Positions 1-6,214 are shown, counted from the stretch's first letter. The stretch: 17,848 bases of DNA from an uncultured Clostridia bacterium (GCA_937907305.1 CALERQ010000236.1:1-17848), one strand, 5' to 3'. Notes: generated by a model not told the origin, from the sequence alone. Translations and numbers: made by a program.

Positions 1-1
1 T

Positions 2-586
2 GATAACAAGGGACAGGGAAGCGACTTCAGCTCCCTCACCAGCATCACCTTTACCAATAATAAGGTTACCAGCACCCGCCCTGTCAAATTTGAGTTTATT
101 TCTCAGTGGGATATAACTACAACCGTTACTGCTACCGATAACAATTTTGATATTTCCAAGCAGGATGGCGATACCAGCACGAAAAATGTTGGTTTGTACT
201 TTGGCCCGCACAAGAAGACCAACGCAGTAAATCTCATTGTTGGCGGCAATACCAAGAGCGCAAATACCGCTGCCATGTATGTGATTCCCGAAGGCTGGGA
301 TAGCATTTCTGAAAATTCTTCCATCAAGAACAAGAGCGGGGAAGAAATCAAGCTTACTGATGTTTTGGAGTGGAAGTCCAACAATAAGCTCACTCTTGAC
401 CCCACTGGCAACGGCAAGGATGAGAACGCATCCACCGTTATCATCATCGACCGTCCCGCCGCGGACACCCCCAAGACCGATGACCAGAAGAACCCCGCCA
501 CCGGCGCCAATGATATGGTCGCCGCGGCCGTGGCCCTCATGGCCGTCTCCGCCCTTGGCATGGCCGTCCTCGCCCGCAAAAAGTAA
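2..586 (+). CDS. C-terminal part of a sortase-anchored surface protein (5' end outside window)
   Basis: The frame is open from the first bases of the window to a TAA at 584-586, giving 194 visible residues; the start lies upstream. The C-terminus is a typical cell-wall sorting signal: an NPATG pentapeptide (491-505), a hydrophobic stretch of about 20 residues rich in Ala, Val, Met and Leu, then a short basic tail (ARKK). Sortases cleave such motifs between Thr and Gly and join the protein to peptidoglycan or a pilin. The visible ectodomain is rich in Thr, Ser, Asn and Asp with no Cys, as in extracellular beta-rich repeat or adhesin proteins, but I recognise no named domain. Base composition is lower in GC than most of the window until the final 120 bases. 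A hairpin follows the stop directly. Ligand and function are unknown. Confidence 0.85.
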   Translation, partial: DNKGQGSDFSSLTSITFTNNKVTSTRPVKFEFISQWDITTTVTATDNNFDISKQDGDTSTKNVGLYFGPHKKTNAVNLIVGGNTKSANTAAMYVIPEGWDSISENSSIKNKSGEEIKLTDVLEWKSNNKLTLDPTGNGKDENASTVIIIDRPAADTPKTDDQKNPATGANDMVAAAVALMAVSALGMAVLARKK

Positions 587-600
587 TCCGTGATTCACCC

Positions 601-629
601 AAAAGCTCTCCCATGCCGGGGGAGCTTTT
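601..629 (+). terminator. Hairpin after the surface-protein gene
   Basis: A 12-bp stem (AAAAGCTCTCCC pairing with GGGGGAGCTTTT, one G-U pair) with a 5-base loop begins 14 bases after the stop. The stem ends in TTTT but no longer T-run follows, so termination may be moderate. The A/T ends are symmetric, so it could work in both directions. Confidence 0.65.
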
Positions 630-650
630 GCTGTGGCGGTCGGGATGGCA

Positions 651-660
651 GGATGCTGCA
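651..660 (+). repeat. Lone copy of the conserved tail of the cloverleaf repeat family
   Basis: GGATGCTGCA here matches the 3' part of the tail that follows the cloverleaf elements at 2180-2192 and 3885-3897. No cloverleaf precedes it, only the terminator hairpin at 601-629. It may be a remnant of a lost element, or a ten-base coincidence. Confidence 0.35.
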
Positions 661-666
661 ATAATC

Positions 667-694
667 AAAAAAGACGCCCAAAGGCGTCTTTTTT
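667..694 (-). terminator. Intrinsic terminator of the tRNA-Ser transcript
   Basis: A perfect 12-bp inverted repeat (AAAAAAGACGCC / GGCGTCTTTTTT) with a 4-base loop lies 2 bases beyond the CCA end of tRNA-Ser(GCU). Read on the minus strand the stem ends in a run of six T, a classic rho-independent terminator. Because of the A-run on the other side it can also act on plus-strand transcripts. Confidence 0.85.
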
Positions 695-696
695 GT

Positions 697-786
697 TGGC
701 GGAGATGGAGGGATTTGAACCCTCGCGGCACTTTCGCACCCTACTCCCTTAGCAGGGGAGCCCCTTCACCACTTGGGTACATCTCC
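697..786 (-). tRNA. tRNA-Ser, anticodon GCU
   Basis: On the minus strand the acceptor GGAGATG (786-780) pairs with CATCTCC (707-701). It is followed by discriminator G and an encoded CCA (699-697). The anticodon loop CTGCTAA sits in a CTCCC/GGGAG stem, giving anticodon GCU, which reads AGC and AGU serine codons. A long variable arm and a GGTTCAAAT T-loop are present, as expected of a class II tRNA of about 90 nt. It is the second gene of a two-tRNA transcript and lies just upstream of the T-run terminator. Confidence 0.96.
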
Positions 787-814
787 AAGGGCTACGAATT
801 ACTGTCGGAGGTGT

Positions 815-901
815 TGGCGGAGAGGATGGGATTCGAACCCATGGCTCTGATGAGTCACCGGTTTTCAAGACCGGCTCCTTAAACCGCTCGGACACCTCTC
901 C
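815..901 (-). tRNA. tRNA-Ser, anticodon UGA
   Basis: On the minus strand the acceptor GGAGAGG (901-895) pairs with CCTCTCC (825-819), then discriminator G and an encoded CCA (817-815). The anticodon stem CCGGT/ACCGG encloses CTTGAAA, giving anticodon UGA, which reads UCA and other UCN serine codons. A long variable arm and a GGTTCGAAT T-loop are present. It is the first gene of the transcript, 28 bases before tRNA-Ser(GCU). Confidence 0.96.
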
Positions 902-926
902 ACGGCTTTATATCGTACTTCAGTAT

Positions 927-954
927 ATTATCATATCGGGAGGGGGTTCGTCAA
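927..954 (-). promoter_or_regulatory. Sigma-A type promoter of the tRNA-Ser genes
   Basis: Read on the minus strand: TTGACG (-35, 954-949), a 16-base spacer, and GATAAT (-10, 932-927) inside an A/T-rich stretch. The predicted start is about 20 bases before tRNA-Ser(UGA), a normal short tRNA leader. The spoIID-like gene ends only 13 bases upstream with no visible terminator, so read-through into the tRNAs is possible. Confidence 0.65.
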
Positions 955-966
955 GCGGAAATTGGA

Positions 967-2028
967 TTATTTTTGCGCGGTGGGGGTAAGGGCGGCGCCG
1001 GGGTAGTAGTGCAGCAGAATCTCCTGATAGTTTTTGCCGTGCTGCGCCAGGTACTGCGCCCCGAACTGAGAGAGCCCTACCCCGTGCCCGTAACCCAGCA
1101 CATCAAAGGTGAAAAGCTCATTTTTATATTCCACGGTGAAGGCGGAACTGCGCAGCCCCAGCAGGGTACGCAGCTGCTGGCCGGTCAGCACGCGGTCGCC
1201 GGCCTGCACCGCCGTGACATACCCGGCTTCGCTGCGGGTGAGGATCTTGAGCCAGTCTTCCGGCTTTTGCCCGGTGAGGATGGACTGGGCGGTCAGCTTT
1301 TTGCGCAGTTCGGCGGCGGTGATGGTGACGGTGCTGTGGTACCCGGCGGCTTCCCTGTCCCAGTGGCTATCGGCAGGGATGAGGTAGGGCAGGGGACCTT
1401 CCCACACATTTCCGGCGTCCTCGGTGGTTTGCCCAGCGCTGATGGCGAAATAGGCGGCCACAATGGGCTGGCCCTCGTAGGTGATGAGGTACTGCATGGC
1501 TTTTTCGGCGGCCTGGGTGATTTTTTTACGGTAGGCTTTGTAGTGGTCGCCCCACATGGCTTTCATGGTGTCATCGGTGACATAGCCCAGCCGCTTGGAG
1601 GGATCGGCAGAAAAATCGGCACCCTTCAGCTCCTCCGGGGGATCGGCCCGGCGGAGCGCCGCCAGGTAGTGGGCATTGGTGTAGGCGGCCAGGCCCTGCG
1701 CGATAAGGGCGTCCTCCTCGTAGGAGGCGGGCATTTCCGCCGCGATGGCCCCGGCCACATAGTTCGCCGCGGGGACTTCCGCCACCTGGCCGGTGGTTTC
1801 ATCCAGGATACGGAAGGAGGGGAGGACGGTGAGAGCATCGGCCGATGGCTCCTGCGGTTCCTCACGGTCGGTGCCGGGGAGAATATTGCTTTGCGGTTGT
1901 GCGGGATCGGATGTGGCTGCGCCGGGCAGACCGGTGCCCAGCGGGGTGCCGCTCCAGGCCAGTACCAGCAGCGGCAGCACCAGCATAGCGGCGGCCGCGC
2001 CGCCCAGCAGTCCCCAATCGGCTTTCAT
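967..2028 (-). CDS. spoIID: SpoIID/LytB-family peptidoglycan lytic protein lacking the zinc motif
   Basis: A 353-residue protein. SpoIID is a membrane-anchored lytic transglycosylase that trims glycan strands, with SpoIIP, during forespore engulfment. Seen here: an N-terminal membrane anchor (residues about 8-25), a Pro/Asp/Glu-rich linker, the conserved AAEMPASYEEDALIAQ segment with the candidate catalytic Glu98, and the C-terminal GYGHGVGLSQFGA signature. The ATG at 2028 is chosen because ACGGAGGG lies 8 bases upstream. The frame continues further upstream, but only through the GC-rich repeat. Unusual: the protein has no cysteine at all, and the segment matching the family's GAD-I-C-T-D-P-x-H-C zinc motif reads GADFSADPSKR. 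The usual YHSTSGG-like motif reads YFAISAG. Neighbours are not sporulation genes. A SpoIID-like amidase enhancer of the LytB type is an alternative role. Confidence 0.85.
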   Translation of the reverse strand: MKADWGLLGGAAAAMLVLPLLVLAWSGTPLGTGLPGAATSDPAQPQSNILPGTDREEPQEPSADALTVLPSFRILDETTGQVAEVPAANYVAGAIAAEMPASYEEDALIAQGLAAYTNAHYLAALRRADPPEELKGADFSADPSKRLGYVTDDTMKAMWGDHYKAYRKKITQAAEKAMQYLITYEGQPIVAAYFAISAGQTTEDAGNVWEGPLPYLIPADSHWDREAAGYHSTVTITAAELRKKLTAQSILTGQKPEDWLKILTRSEAGYVTAVQAGDRVLTGQQLRTLLGLRSSAFTVEYKNELFTFDVLGYGHGVGLSQFGAQYLAQHGKNYQEILLHYYPGAALTPTAQK

Positions 2029-2079
2029 AGGCTTTTCCCTCCGTGGCTGGAATGTGGTGTGGGGCAGAATCCCCGGCAG

Positions 2080-2192
2080 GCCGCGCCCCGCGCAGCGGGG
2101 CCCCCGCAGGGGGCACCGCTTCCCCGCCCCTGGGGGGCGGGCAGGGCGGCCCGGAGGGCCGCCCGCGCGGGGCGCGGCGCCGGGATGCTGCA
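2080..2192 (+). repeat. Cloverleaf GC-rich intergenic repeat, copy A
   Basis: A perfect 14-bp outer stem (2080-2093 with 2165-2178) encloses three consecutive hairpins. Hairpin 1 is 2094-2120 (AGCGG/CCGCT around GCCCCC-gca-GGGGGC). Hairpin 2 is 2123-2141 (CCCGCCCC-tgg-GGGGCGGG). Hairpin 3 is 2144-2164 (GGGCGGCCC-gga-GGGCCGCCC). The tail CCGGGATGCTGCA follows at 2180-2192. The element lies between the anti-sigma terminator and the spoIID-like start. It shares the outer-stem core CCGCGCCCCGCGC and the hairpin-2 stem with copy B. Confidence 0.8.
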
Positions 2193-2243
2193 CCGGCTGG
2201 GGGATGTTTGTCCCCACTACCGGCATGATATGCCGCGAAGGGG

Positions 2244-2279
2244 TAAAAAATGCAGCGGGGTGAGGGTCCACTCCGCTGC
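2244..2279 (-). terminator. Terminator of the sigma/anti-sigma operon
   Basis: On the minus strand the stem GCAGCGG-a-GTG pairs with CAC-c-CCGCTGC and is followed by ATTTTTTA. It lies 17 bases after the stop of the anti-sigma-like gene, so it ends that operon before the spoIID-like gene. Confidence 0.85.
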
Positions 2280-2295
2280 TTTGGGATAACAGGTT

Positions 2296-3135
2296 TTATG
2301 AAATTTGCAAAATCGCTGAAAGCATCGCAGCCTCGTCTTCGTTCAGCACCGTGGCGTACGCACCGCTGTAATTCACCACCCGGGTTTCCTCCGGGAAGAA
2401 GCCGTACAGTGTTTTATCCAGCAGGAAGTAGTGGGCGCATTTTGCGGGAAGTTCACAGTCTGCCCAGCGCTCGCCGCTATCATAGAACATGGCATAGGTC
2501 TGTTCGTAATCGCTGCCGAAGAGCTGGGAGGAAACGGCGGCCATCGCGTCAAAATCCGTCATATCCGGAATGGGCTGTTCTCCCACCGAGATGATCTTGC
2601 TCTGGAGCTCATTGCTGCCGCTGCTATTGTTCGGCTCATATCCGGAGGGCGGGTTTTCATCGGTACCGGCGCCCGCCGTGCTGGGGTTGGGCGCGGGAGG
2701 GGTTCCCTGCCCGTTTTCCAGTATCTTCTGGTTGGCGTTCTCGTCCTCCCAGCAGGAAGAATAATAGGTACGGTCGTTTTCGCCCGGCATCATGTCCGCG
2801 CCGTAGCTCATGCTGTTCTCCGGCGCCGCCATATCGTTGGAAACGGAGCTCTTATTTGCCAGCGCGCCGCTTTGCAGCAGGTAGGTGACCCCCACCGCCA
2901 GCACCAGCACCGCGGCAATGCTGCCCCAGTGCCGCCACTGCACCCGGATGACATTCTGCTTTTTCTCCGGGGCGGGGAGGGCTTCCTCGGTAGTTTTGGC
3001 GTCCTCGGCATCCATGCGGGCAAAAAGCGCCGCGGCTGAGAGGGTAGGGGGCAGGGCAGGCTCGCCGGCTTGCTTCAGCTCGTCCCGCAGCCATTCCAGG
3101 TCGTTATTGCGTTCGGTCTCACGCTCGGTATTCAT
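2296..3135 (-). CDS. Single-pass membrane protein, probable anti-sigma factor
   Basis: A 279-residue protein with a hydrophilic N-terminus of about 70 residues (acidic and basic, with LPPTLSAAALFARMD), one membrane segment (about 71-89) and an outside domain. The outside domain opens with a low-complexity Asn/Pro/Ser/Gly linker and ends in a compact region with SGERWADCELPAKCAHYF. Its ATG overlaps the sigma-factor stop as ATGA, and AAAGGAGG precedes it inside the sigma gene, so the two are translationally coupled. This arrangement and topology are typical of ECF anti-sigma factors, which hold the sigma factor at the membrane until a signal arrives. No zinc-binding anti-sigma HxxxCxxC motif is seen, and I recognise no named family from sequence. 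The anti-sigma role is inferred from context. Confidence 0.7.
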   Translation of the reverse strand: MNTERETERNNDLEWLRDELKQAGEPALPPTLSAAALFARMDAEDAKTTEEALPAPEKKQNVIRVQWRHWGSIAAVLVLAVGVTYLLQSGALANKSSVSNDMAAPENSMSYGADMMPGENDRTYYSSCWEDENANQKILENGQGTPPAPNPSTAGAGTDENPPSGYEPNNSSGSNELQSKIISVGEQPIPDMTDFDAMAAVSSQLFGSDYEQTYAMFYDSGERWADCELPAKCAHYFLLDKTLYGFFPEETRVVNYSGAYATVLNEDEAAMLSAILQIS

Positions 3136-3674
3136 TTGGCCCCCTCCTTTCCGGTGGTATCCTGTAATTGATTGCGCAGCTTTTTCAGCGAACGGGACAG
3201 CTTGCTGCTTACCGTCCCCTGCGGCAGGGAAAGGATCCCCGCGATCTCCCGCATGGTATAGCCCTCAAGCACCGAGAGCAGCACGATCTGCCGCTCCTCC
3301 GGGGAGAGGGTACCCAGCGCTTCGCTAAGCTCTGCCCGGCGGGTGGCAGTTTCCGGCACCGCTTCCTCGGCGGTTTCGTAGTAGCTGTCCAGGTCTATTT
3401 CCTTTTTGCGGGTTACGATCTGGGCGACCTGCCGTTTGCAGCGGGCGGAGAGGATGCGGAACATCCAGCTGCGGAACGCCTCCGGCTCCCGCAGGTTCTT
3501 AATGCCCTTCCACGCTTCGGCAAAGGTATCCGCCACGGCGTCTTCGGCATCCGGGCCGCTGCCCAGGGTATACAGCGCCATGCGGTACAGGTCGCCGGCC
3601 AGGCTTTCATACAGCTCGCCAAAGGCAGCCCGGCTGCCTGCCTGCGCCTGGGTCACCAGCTGGGTGATGGTCAT
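3132..3674 (-). CDS. ECF-type (sigma-70 group 4) RNA polymerase sigma factor
   Basis: A 180-residue protein, usual ECF length. Region 2 spans about residues 10-80, with the polymerase-binding DAEDAVADTFAEAW segment (42-55) and FRSWMFRI (67-74). Region 4 spans about 115-170 and contains a helix-turn-helix, GYTMREIAGILSLPQGTVSS (138-157), followed by basic LKKLRNQL. There is no region 3, as expected. The ATG at 3674 is chosen over an upstream in-frame start at 3719 because AAGGAAGG lies at correct spacing. It forms an ATGA overlap with the downstream membrane protein, its likely regulator. Target genes and the inducing signal cannot be read from the sequence. A candidate ECF-like promoter upstream suggests autoregulation. 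Confidence 0.92.
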   Translation of the reverse strand: MTITQLVTQAQAGSRAAFGELYESLAGDLYRMALYTLGSGPDAEDAVADTFAEAWKGIKNLREPEAFRSWMFRILSARCKRQVAQIVTRKKEIDLDSYYETAEEAVPETATRRAELSEALGTLSPEERQIVLLSVLEGYTMREIAGILSLPQGTVSSKLSRSLKKLRNQLQDTTGKEGAK

Positions 3675-3724
3675 AACGCACCTTCCTTTTGTGATGCCGC
3701 CCCAACCGGCTTTCACCATAATAG

Positions 3725-3750
3725 TGTCGCTTGCGGCGGATTTTGTTGCA
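3725..3750 (-). promoter_or_regulatory. Candidate ECF-type autoregulatory promoter
   Basis: On the minus strand TGCAAC (3750-3745) is followed after 15 bases by CGACA (3729-3725). ECF sigma factors commonly recognise an AAC-containing -35 and a CGT/CGA-type -10 at 15-17 bases. It sits about 50 bases before the sigma-factor ATG. Only consensus resemblance supports it. Confidence 0.35.
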
Positions 3751-3781
3751 TCACATGTTAAAATTTTTGCAGGGCCCCGCT

Positions 3782-3897
3782 CCGCGCCCCGCGCGGCCGG
3801 CCCTGTGGGCCGGCCTGCCCGCCCCTACGGGGCGGGTTCGCGCTGCCCCTGCGGGGGGGGCAGCGCGGCGCGGGGCGCGGGAAGCCGGGATGCTGCA
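3782..3897 (+). repeat. Cloverleaf GC-rich intergenic repeat, copy B
   Basis: A perfect 13-bp outer stem (CCGCGCCCCGCGC at 3782-3794 with its complement at 3868-3880) encloses three abutting hairpins. They are 3795-3815 (GGCCGGCCC-tgt-GGGCCGGCC), 3818-3836 (CCCGCCCC-tac-GGGGCGGG) and 3839-3867 (CGCGCTGCCCC / GGGGCAGCGCG). The tail CCGGGATGCTGCA is at 3885-3897. It lies between the sigma-factor gene and gdpP. The third hairpin starts exactly where the outer arm resumes. Confidence 0.82.
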
Positions 3898-4126
3898 GCA
3901 AAATACCTTCGCGGAAAAGTACAGGCCTTACGGGTGGAGAAAGGCGGGCGCACCGCAGCGGGGAGGGCTGCCCGCAAGGGTCAGCACGACTAAAGCGGAG
4001 GGGCGCCCGATGTATGGCCGGTGTCCGTGCCAAGCGAAGGTTCCTTCTGCCGCTATTTTAGCACACCGGCGCCCAAATGAAAACCCCGCCCTGTGCAAGA
4101 TAGTGCTTTCCTTTTGCGGGCGGGCG
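3898..4126. other. Non-coding, structured-looking stretch of the divergent intergenic region
   Basis: No credible gene lies here. Several complementary segments stand out: GCGGGC pairing with GCCCGC (about 3945-3977), GAAGGTTCCTTC, a perfect short hairpin near 4035-4047, and GCCGGTGT with ACACCGGC flanking it (about 4016-4072). I could not match it to RNase P RNA, tmRNA, SRP RNA or a c-di-AMP riboswitch. It could be an unannotated RNA, a promoter-proximal leader, or simply GC-rich spacer. Confidence 0.3.
4055..4083 (-). promoter_or_regulatory. Candidate minus-strand promoter, divergent from gdpP
   Basis: On the minus strand TTTTCA (4083-4078), a 17-base spacer, and TAAAAT (4060-4055). The -10 fits well and the -35 poorly. 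A transcript from here would run through cloverleaf copy B into the sigma-factor gene with a leader of about 375 nt, or make a separate small RNA. Confidence 0.35.
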
Positions 4127-4135
4127 TGGTATAAT
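4127..4135 (+). promoter_or_regulatory. Extended -10 promoter of the gdpP operon
   Basis: A perfect TATAAT (4130-4135) preceded by TGG, an extended -10 element. The -35 position at 17 bases reads TTTCCT, a weak match, which extended -10 promoters tolerate. It is the last such site before gdpP and gives a leader of about 78 nt. Confidence 0.7.
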
Positions 4136-4219
4136 GGAACGTAAAGTGAGAAGCTATATCCATTTTACCCGGCCGCACCCGCGGCGGGGCCGATCCAACG
4201 ACCGAAACGGAGGGATCTT

Positions 4220-6214
4220 ATGCAGGAACGATTGAACCAATATCGTCCTATTCTTGCGGTGCTGATAGTGGCCTGCGGCCTGATGGCTGCCGTCACCTCC
4301 CGCTACGATATGACCCTGTTTTATATCTGCCTGGGGGTGTGGGCGCTGCTCTCCCTTGGGTGTATCATCTGGATGACCGTTATTACCCGGCAGAACCGCC
4401 GCCGCTTTGGAGAATTGCAGGATTCGCTGGAGCATATTATGAGCGATGCTGTGTTGTCCCTTCCCATGCCGTCCCTCATCGTGCGGGAAAGCGGCGAGGT
4501 GGTGTGGAGCAATCCCCCCGCCAAGCAGGGGGTATTCCCCGGGCAGGAGCTGTTTGGGCACAATATAGCGGAACTGGTGCCTGGACTGGACTGGCAGGCC
4601 GAAAGCAGCGCCGAAGGTCGGGACATCGTGATAGGAGAGCGGCACTACACCGTGTTCCTTATGCACTCCAGCTCCACCAAGGAGCCGCTGACCATCATCT
4701 GCCTGGTGGATGATAACGACCTGAAGCACTATACCCAGGAATACTTTGATTCCCGGCCCTATGTGCTTACCATGCTCATTGATAACTACTCCGAGCTGTT
4801 TACCGATGCCAAGGAAAACGAGCGCAGCCGCACCATGGGGCAGATCGAGCATATCATCGAGACCTTTGCCGAGGAAAACCACGGCCTGGTGAAAAAGCTG
4901 GAGCGTGACCGCTACCTGGCGGTGGTGGAGGAGCGCTTTATGAAGAAGGTCATTGAAGACCGCTTCCCCATTCTCAATGCCATCCGGGCGGTGGATACCG
5001 GCGACCGCAACAACGCGACTATGTCCATTGGTGTTTCGCCCATGGCGGCCAGCCTGCACGAGAGTGAGACCATCTCCCGCCAGGCGCTGGATATGGCCCT
5101 GGGCCGCGGCGGCGACCAGGTGGCACTGCGGCAGAAGAACGGCTATGAGTTCTTTGGTGGCACCGGCCGCGGGGTGGAAAAGCGCAATAAGGTGCGGGCG
5201 CGTATTATGGCCAATGCCATTACCGAAGTGGCCACCACCTGCGATAATATTCTCATCATGGGCCACCGCTTTGCCGATCTGGACTGCCTGGGTGCGGCCA
5301 TTGGCATGTACGCCGGCCTTTCCACGCTGGGCAAGCCCTGTTCCATTGTGCTGGATACCGAAAAGAGCCTGGCGCAGCCGCTGTACCGCCATATGCTGCA
5401 GCAGGATAAGCGCTATGAGGATGCCTTTGTTTCTCCGGCGCAGGGACTGGATATGGTGGGCCGCAATACCTTGCTGGTGGTAGTGGATACCCACATCCCC
5501 TCCATCCTGGAAAGCCGGGAGATCTACGAAGCCTGCCGCAATGTCATCGTTATTGACCACCACCGCAAGATGGTGGAGCATATTGATAACGCCATCATCT
5601 TCTTCCACGAGCCGTATGCCAGCTCCGCCAGCGAAATGGTGGCCGAACTGGTGCAGTATTTCAAAGAAGGCAAGCTGCGCATCAGCGTGGCGGAGGCCGA
5701 AGCCCTGCTGGCCGGTATTATGCTGGATACCAAGAGCTTTATTCTGCGCACCGGTGTGCGGACCTTTGAGGCCGCGGCCTTCCTGCGCCGCATGGGCGCC
5801 GATACCGTGGCGGTCCGCAAGCTGTTTGCTTCCAGCATGGAAAGCTACCAGGAGCGCAGCCGCCTGGTGAGCGCCGCGGAGGTATACCGCGGCTGTGCCA
5901 TCAGCTGCACCTCCGGCGCCAATGTGGAGGGCATCCGCGTGGTGGCCCCGCAGGCCGCCGATGACCTTTTGGGCATCAGCGGGGTGGATGCGTCCTTTGT
6001 GCTGTACGAGCAGGACGGCGCGGTGAACATTTCGGCCCGTAGCATGGGCGCTATCAATGTTCAGCTCATCCTGGAAGGGATGGGCGGCGGCGGCCACCAG
6101 ACCATGGCCGGCGCGCAAATTAAAGACATCACACTGGAGGATTGCCGCCAGCAGCTGCTGGTCGCCATCGACCGGTATTATGAAGAAAACCCCAAGGGAG
6201 GAAAAGACGCATGA
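4220..6214 (+). CDS. gdpP: GdpP-type membrane cyclic-di-AMP phosphodiesterase
   Basis: A 664-residue protein, the family's usual length. It hydrolyses c-di-AMP to pApA and so affects cell wall, potassium and osmotic balance. Order of parts: two membrane helices (about 10-28 and 32-55), a PAS-like domain (about 78-165), a degenerate GGDEF domain (about 180-312) without a GGDEF signature, then DHH and DHHA1 domains. Metal and catalytic motifs are visible: GHRFADLD (H349, D353, D355), VVDTH (D423), IDHHRK (446-451), LDTKSF (D503) and GGGGHQTMAG (622-631). The ATG at 4220 has GGAGGG 6 bases upstream. The stop overlaps the rplI start as ATGA. gdpP-rplI-dnaB order is widely conserved in Firmicutes and supports the name. 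Confidence 0.95.
   Translation: MQERLNQYRPILAVLIVACGLMAAVTSRYDMTLFYICLGVWALLSLGCIIWMTVITRQNRRRFGELQDSLEHIMSDAVLSLPMPSLIVRESGEVVWSNPPAKQGVFPGQELFGHNIAELVPGLDWQAESSAEGRDIVIGERHYTVFLMHSSSTKEPLTIICLVDDNDLKHYTQEYFDSRPYVLTMLIDNYSELFTDAKENERSRTMGQIEHIIETFAEENHGLVKKLERDRYLAVVEERFMKKVIEDRFPILNAIRAVDTGDRNNATMSIGVSPMAASLHESETISRQALDMALGRGGDQVALRQKNGYEFFGGTGRGVEKRNKVRARIMANAITEVATTCDNILIMGHRFADLDCLGAAIGMYAGLSTLGKPCSIVLDTEKSLAQPLYRHMLQQDKRYEDAFVSPAQGLDMVGRNTLLVVVDTHIPSILESREIYEACRNVIVIDHHRKMVEHIDNAIIFFHEPYASSASEMVAELVQYFKEGKLRISVAEAEALLAGIMLDTKSFILRTGVRTFEAAAFLRRMGADTVAVRKLFASSMESYQERSRLVSAAEVYRGCAISCTSGANVEGIRVVAPQAADDLLGISGVDASFVLYEQDGAVNISARSMGAINVQLILEGMGGGGHQTMAGAQIKDITLEDCRQQLLVAIDRYYEENPKGGKDA

Noticed and set aside
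2080..2192. Reading the GC-rich repeats as CRISPR arrays or ordinary terminators
   Set aside because: There are no regularly spaced identical repeats, and no T-run follows the stems. Separate T-rich terminators already precede copies A and C.
2029..2271. N-terminal extension of the spoIID-like protein by 81 residues
   Set aside because: The extension is Pro/Arg/Gly-rich translation of repeat copy A. The ATG at 2028 has a strong ribosome binding site and is followed directly by the membrane anchor.
973..2289. Plus-strand open frame opposite the spoIID-like gene
   Set aside because: Gly/Arg/Gln-rich antisense translation that runs through the GC-rich repeat. The minus-strand product matches SpoIID.
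3898..4080. RNase P RNA, tmRNA, SRP RNA or a c-di-AMP riboswitch before gdpP
   Set aside because: None of the conserved core sequences of these RNAs that I looked for is present on either strand.
3731..4144. Plus-strand open frame of 137 codons in the divergent intergenic region
   Set aside because: It is mostly a translation of cloverleaf copy B and structured spacer, has no suitable ribosome binding site and overlaps the gdpP promoter.
4760..5160. GdpP GGDEF domain lacking GGDEF residues, considered as a defect
   Set aside because: Degenerate GGDEF domains are normal in GdpP proteins, so this is not unusual.
4154..6118. Long open frame on the minus strand opposite gdpP
   Set aside because: Its translation is His/Gly/Ala-rich without recognisable motifs and mirrors gdpP codon bias. 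gdpP on the plus strand has all family motifs and a good ribosome binding site.
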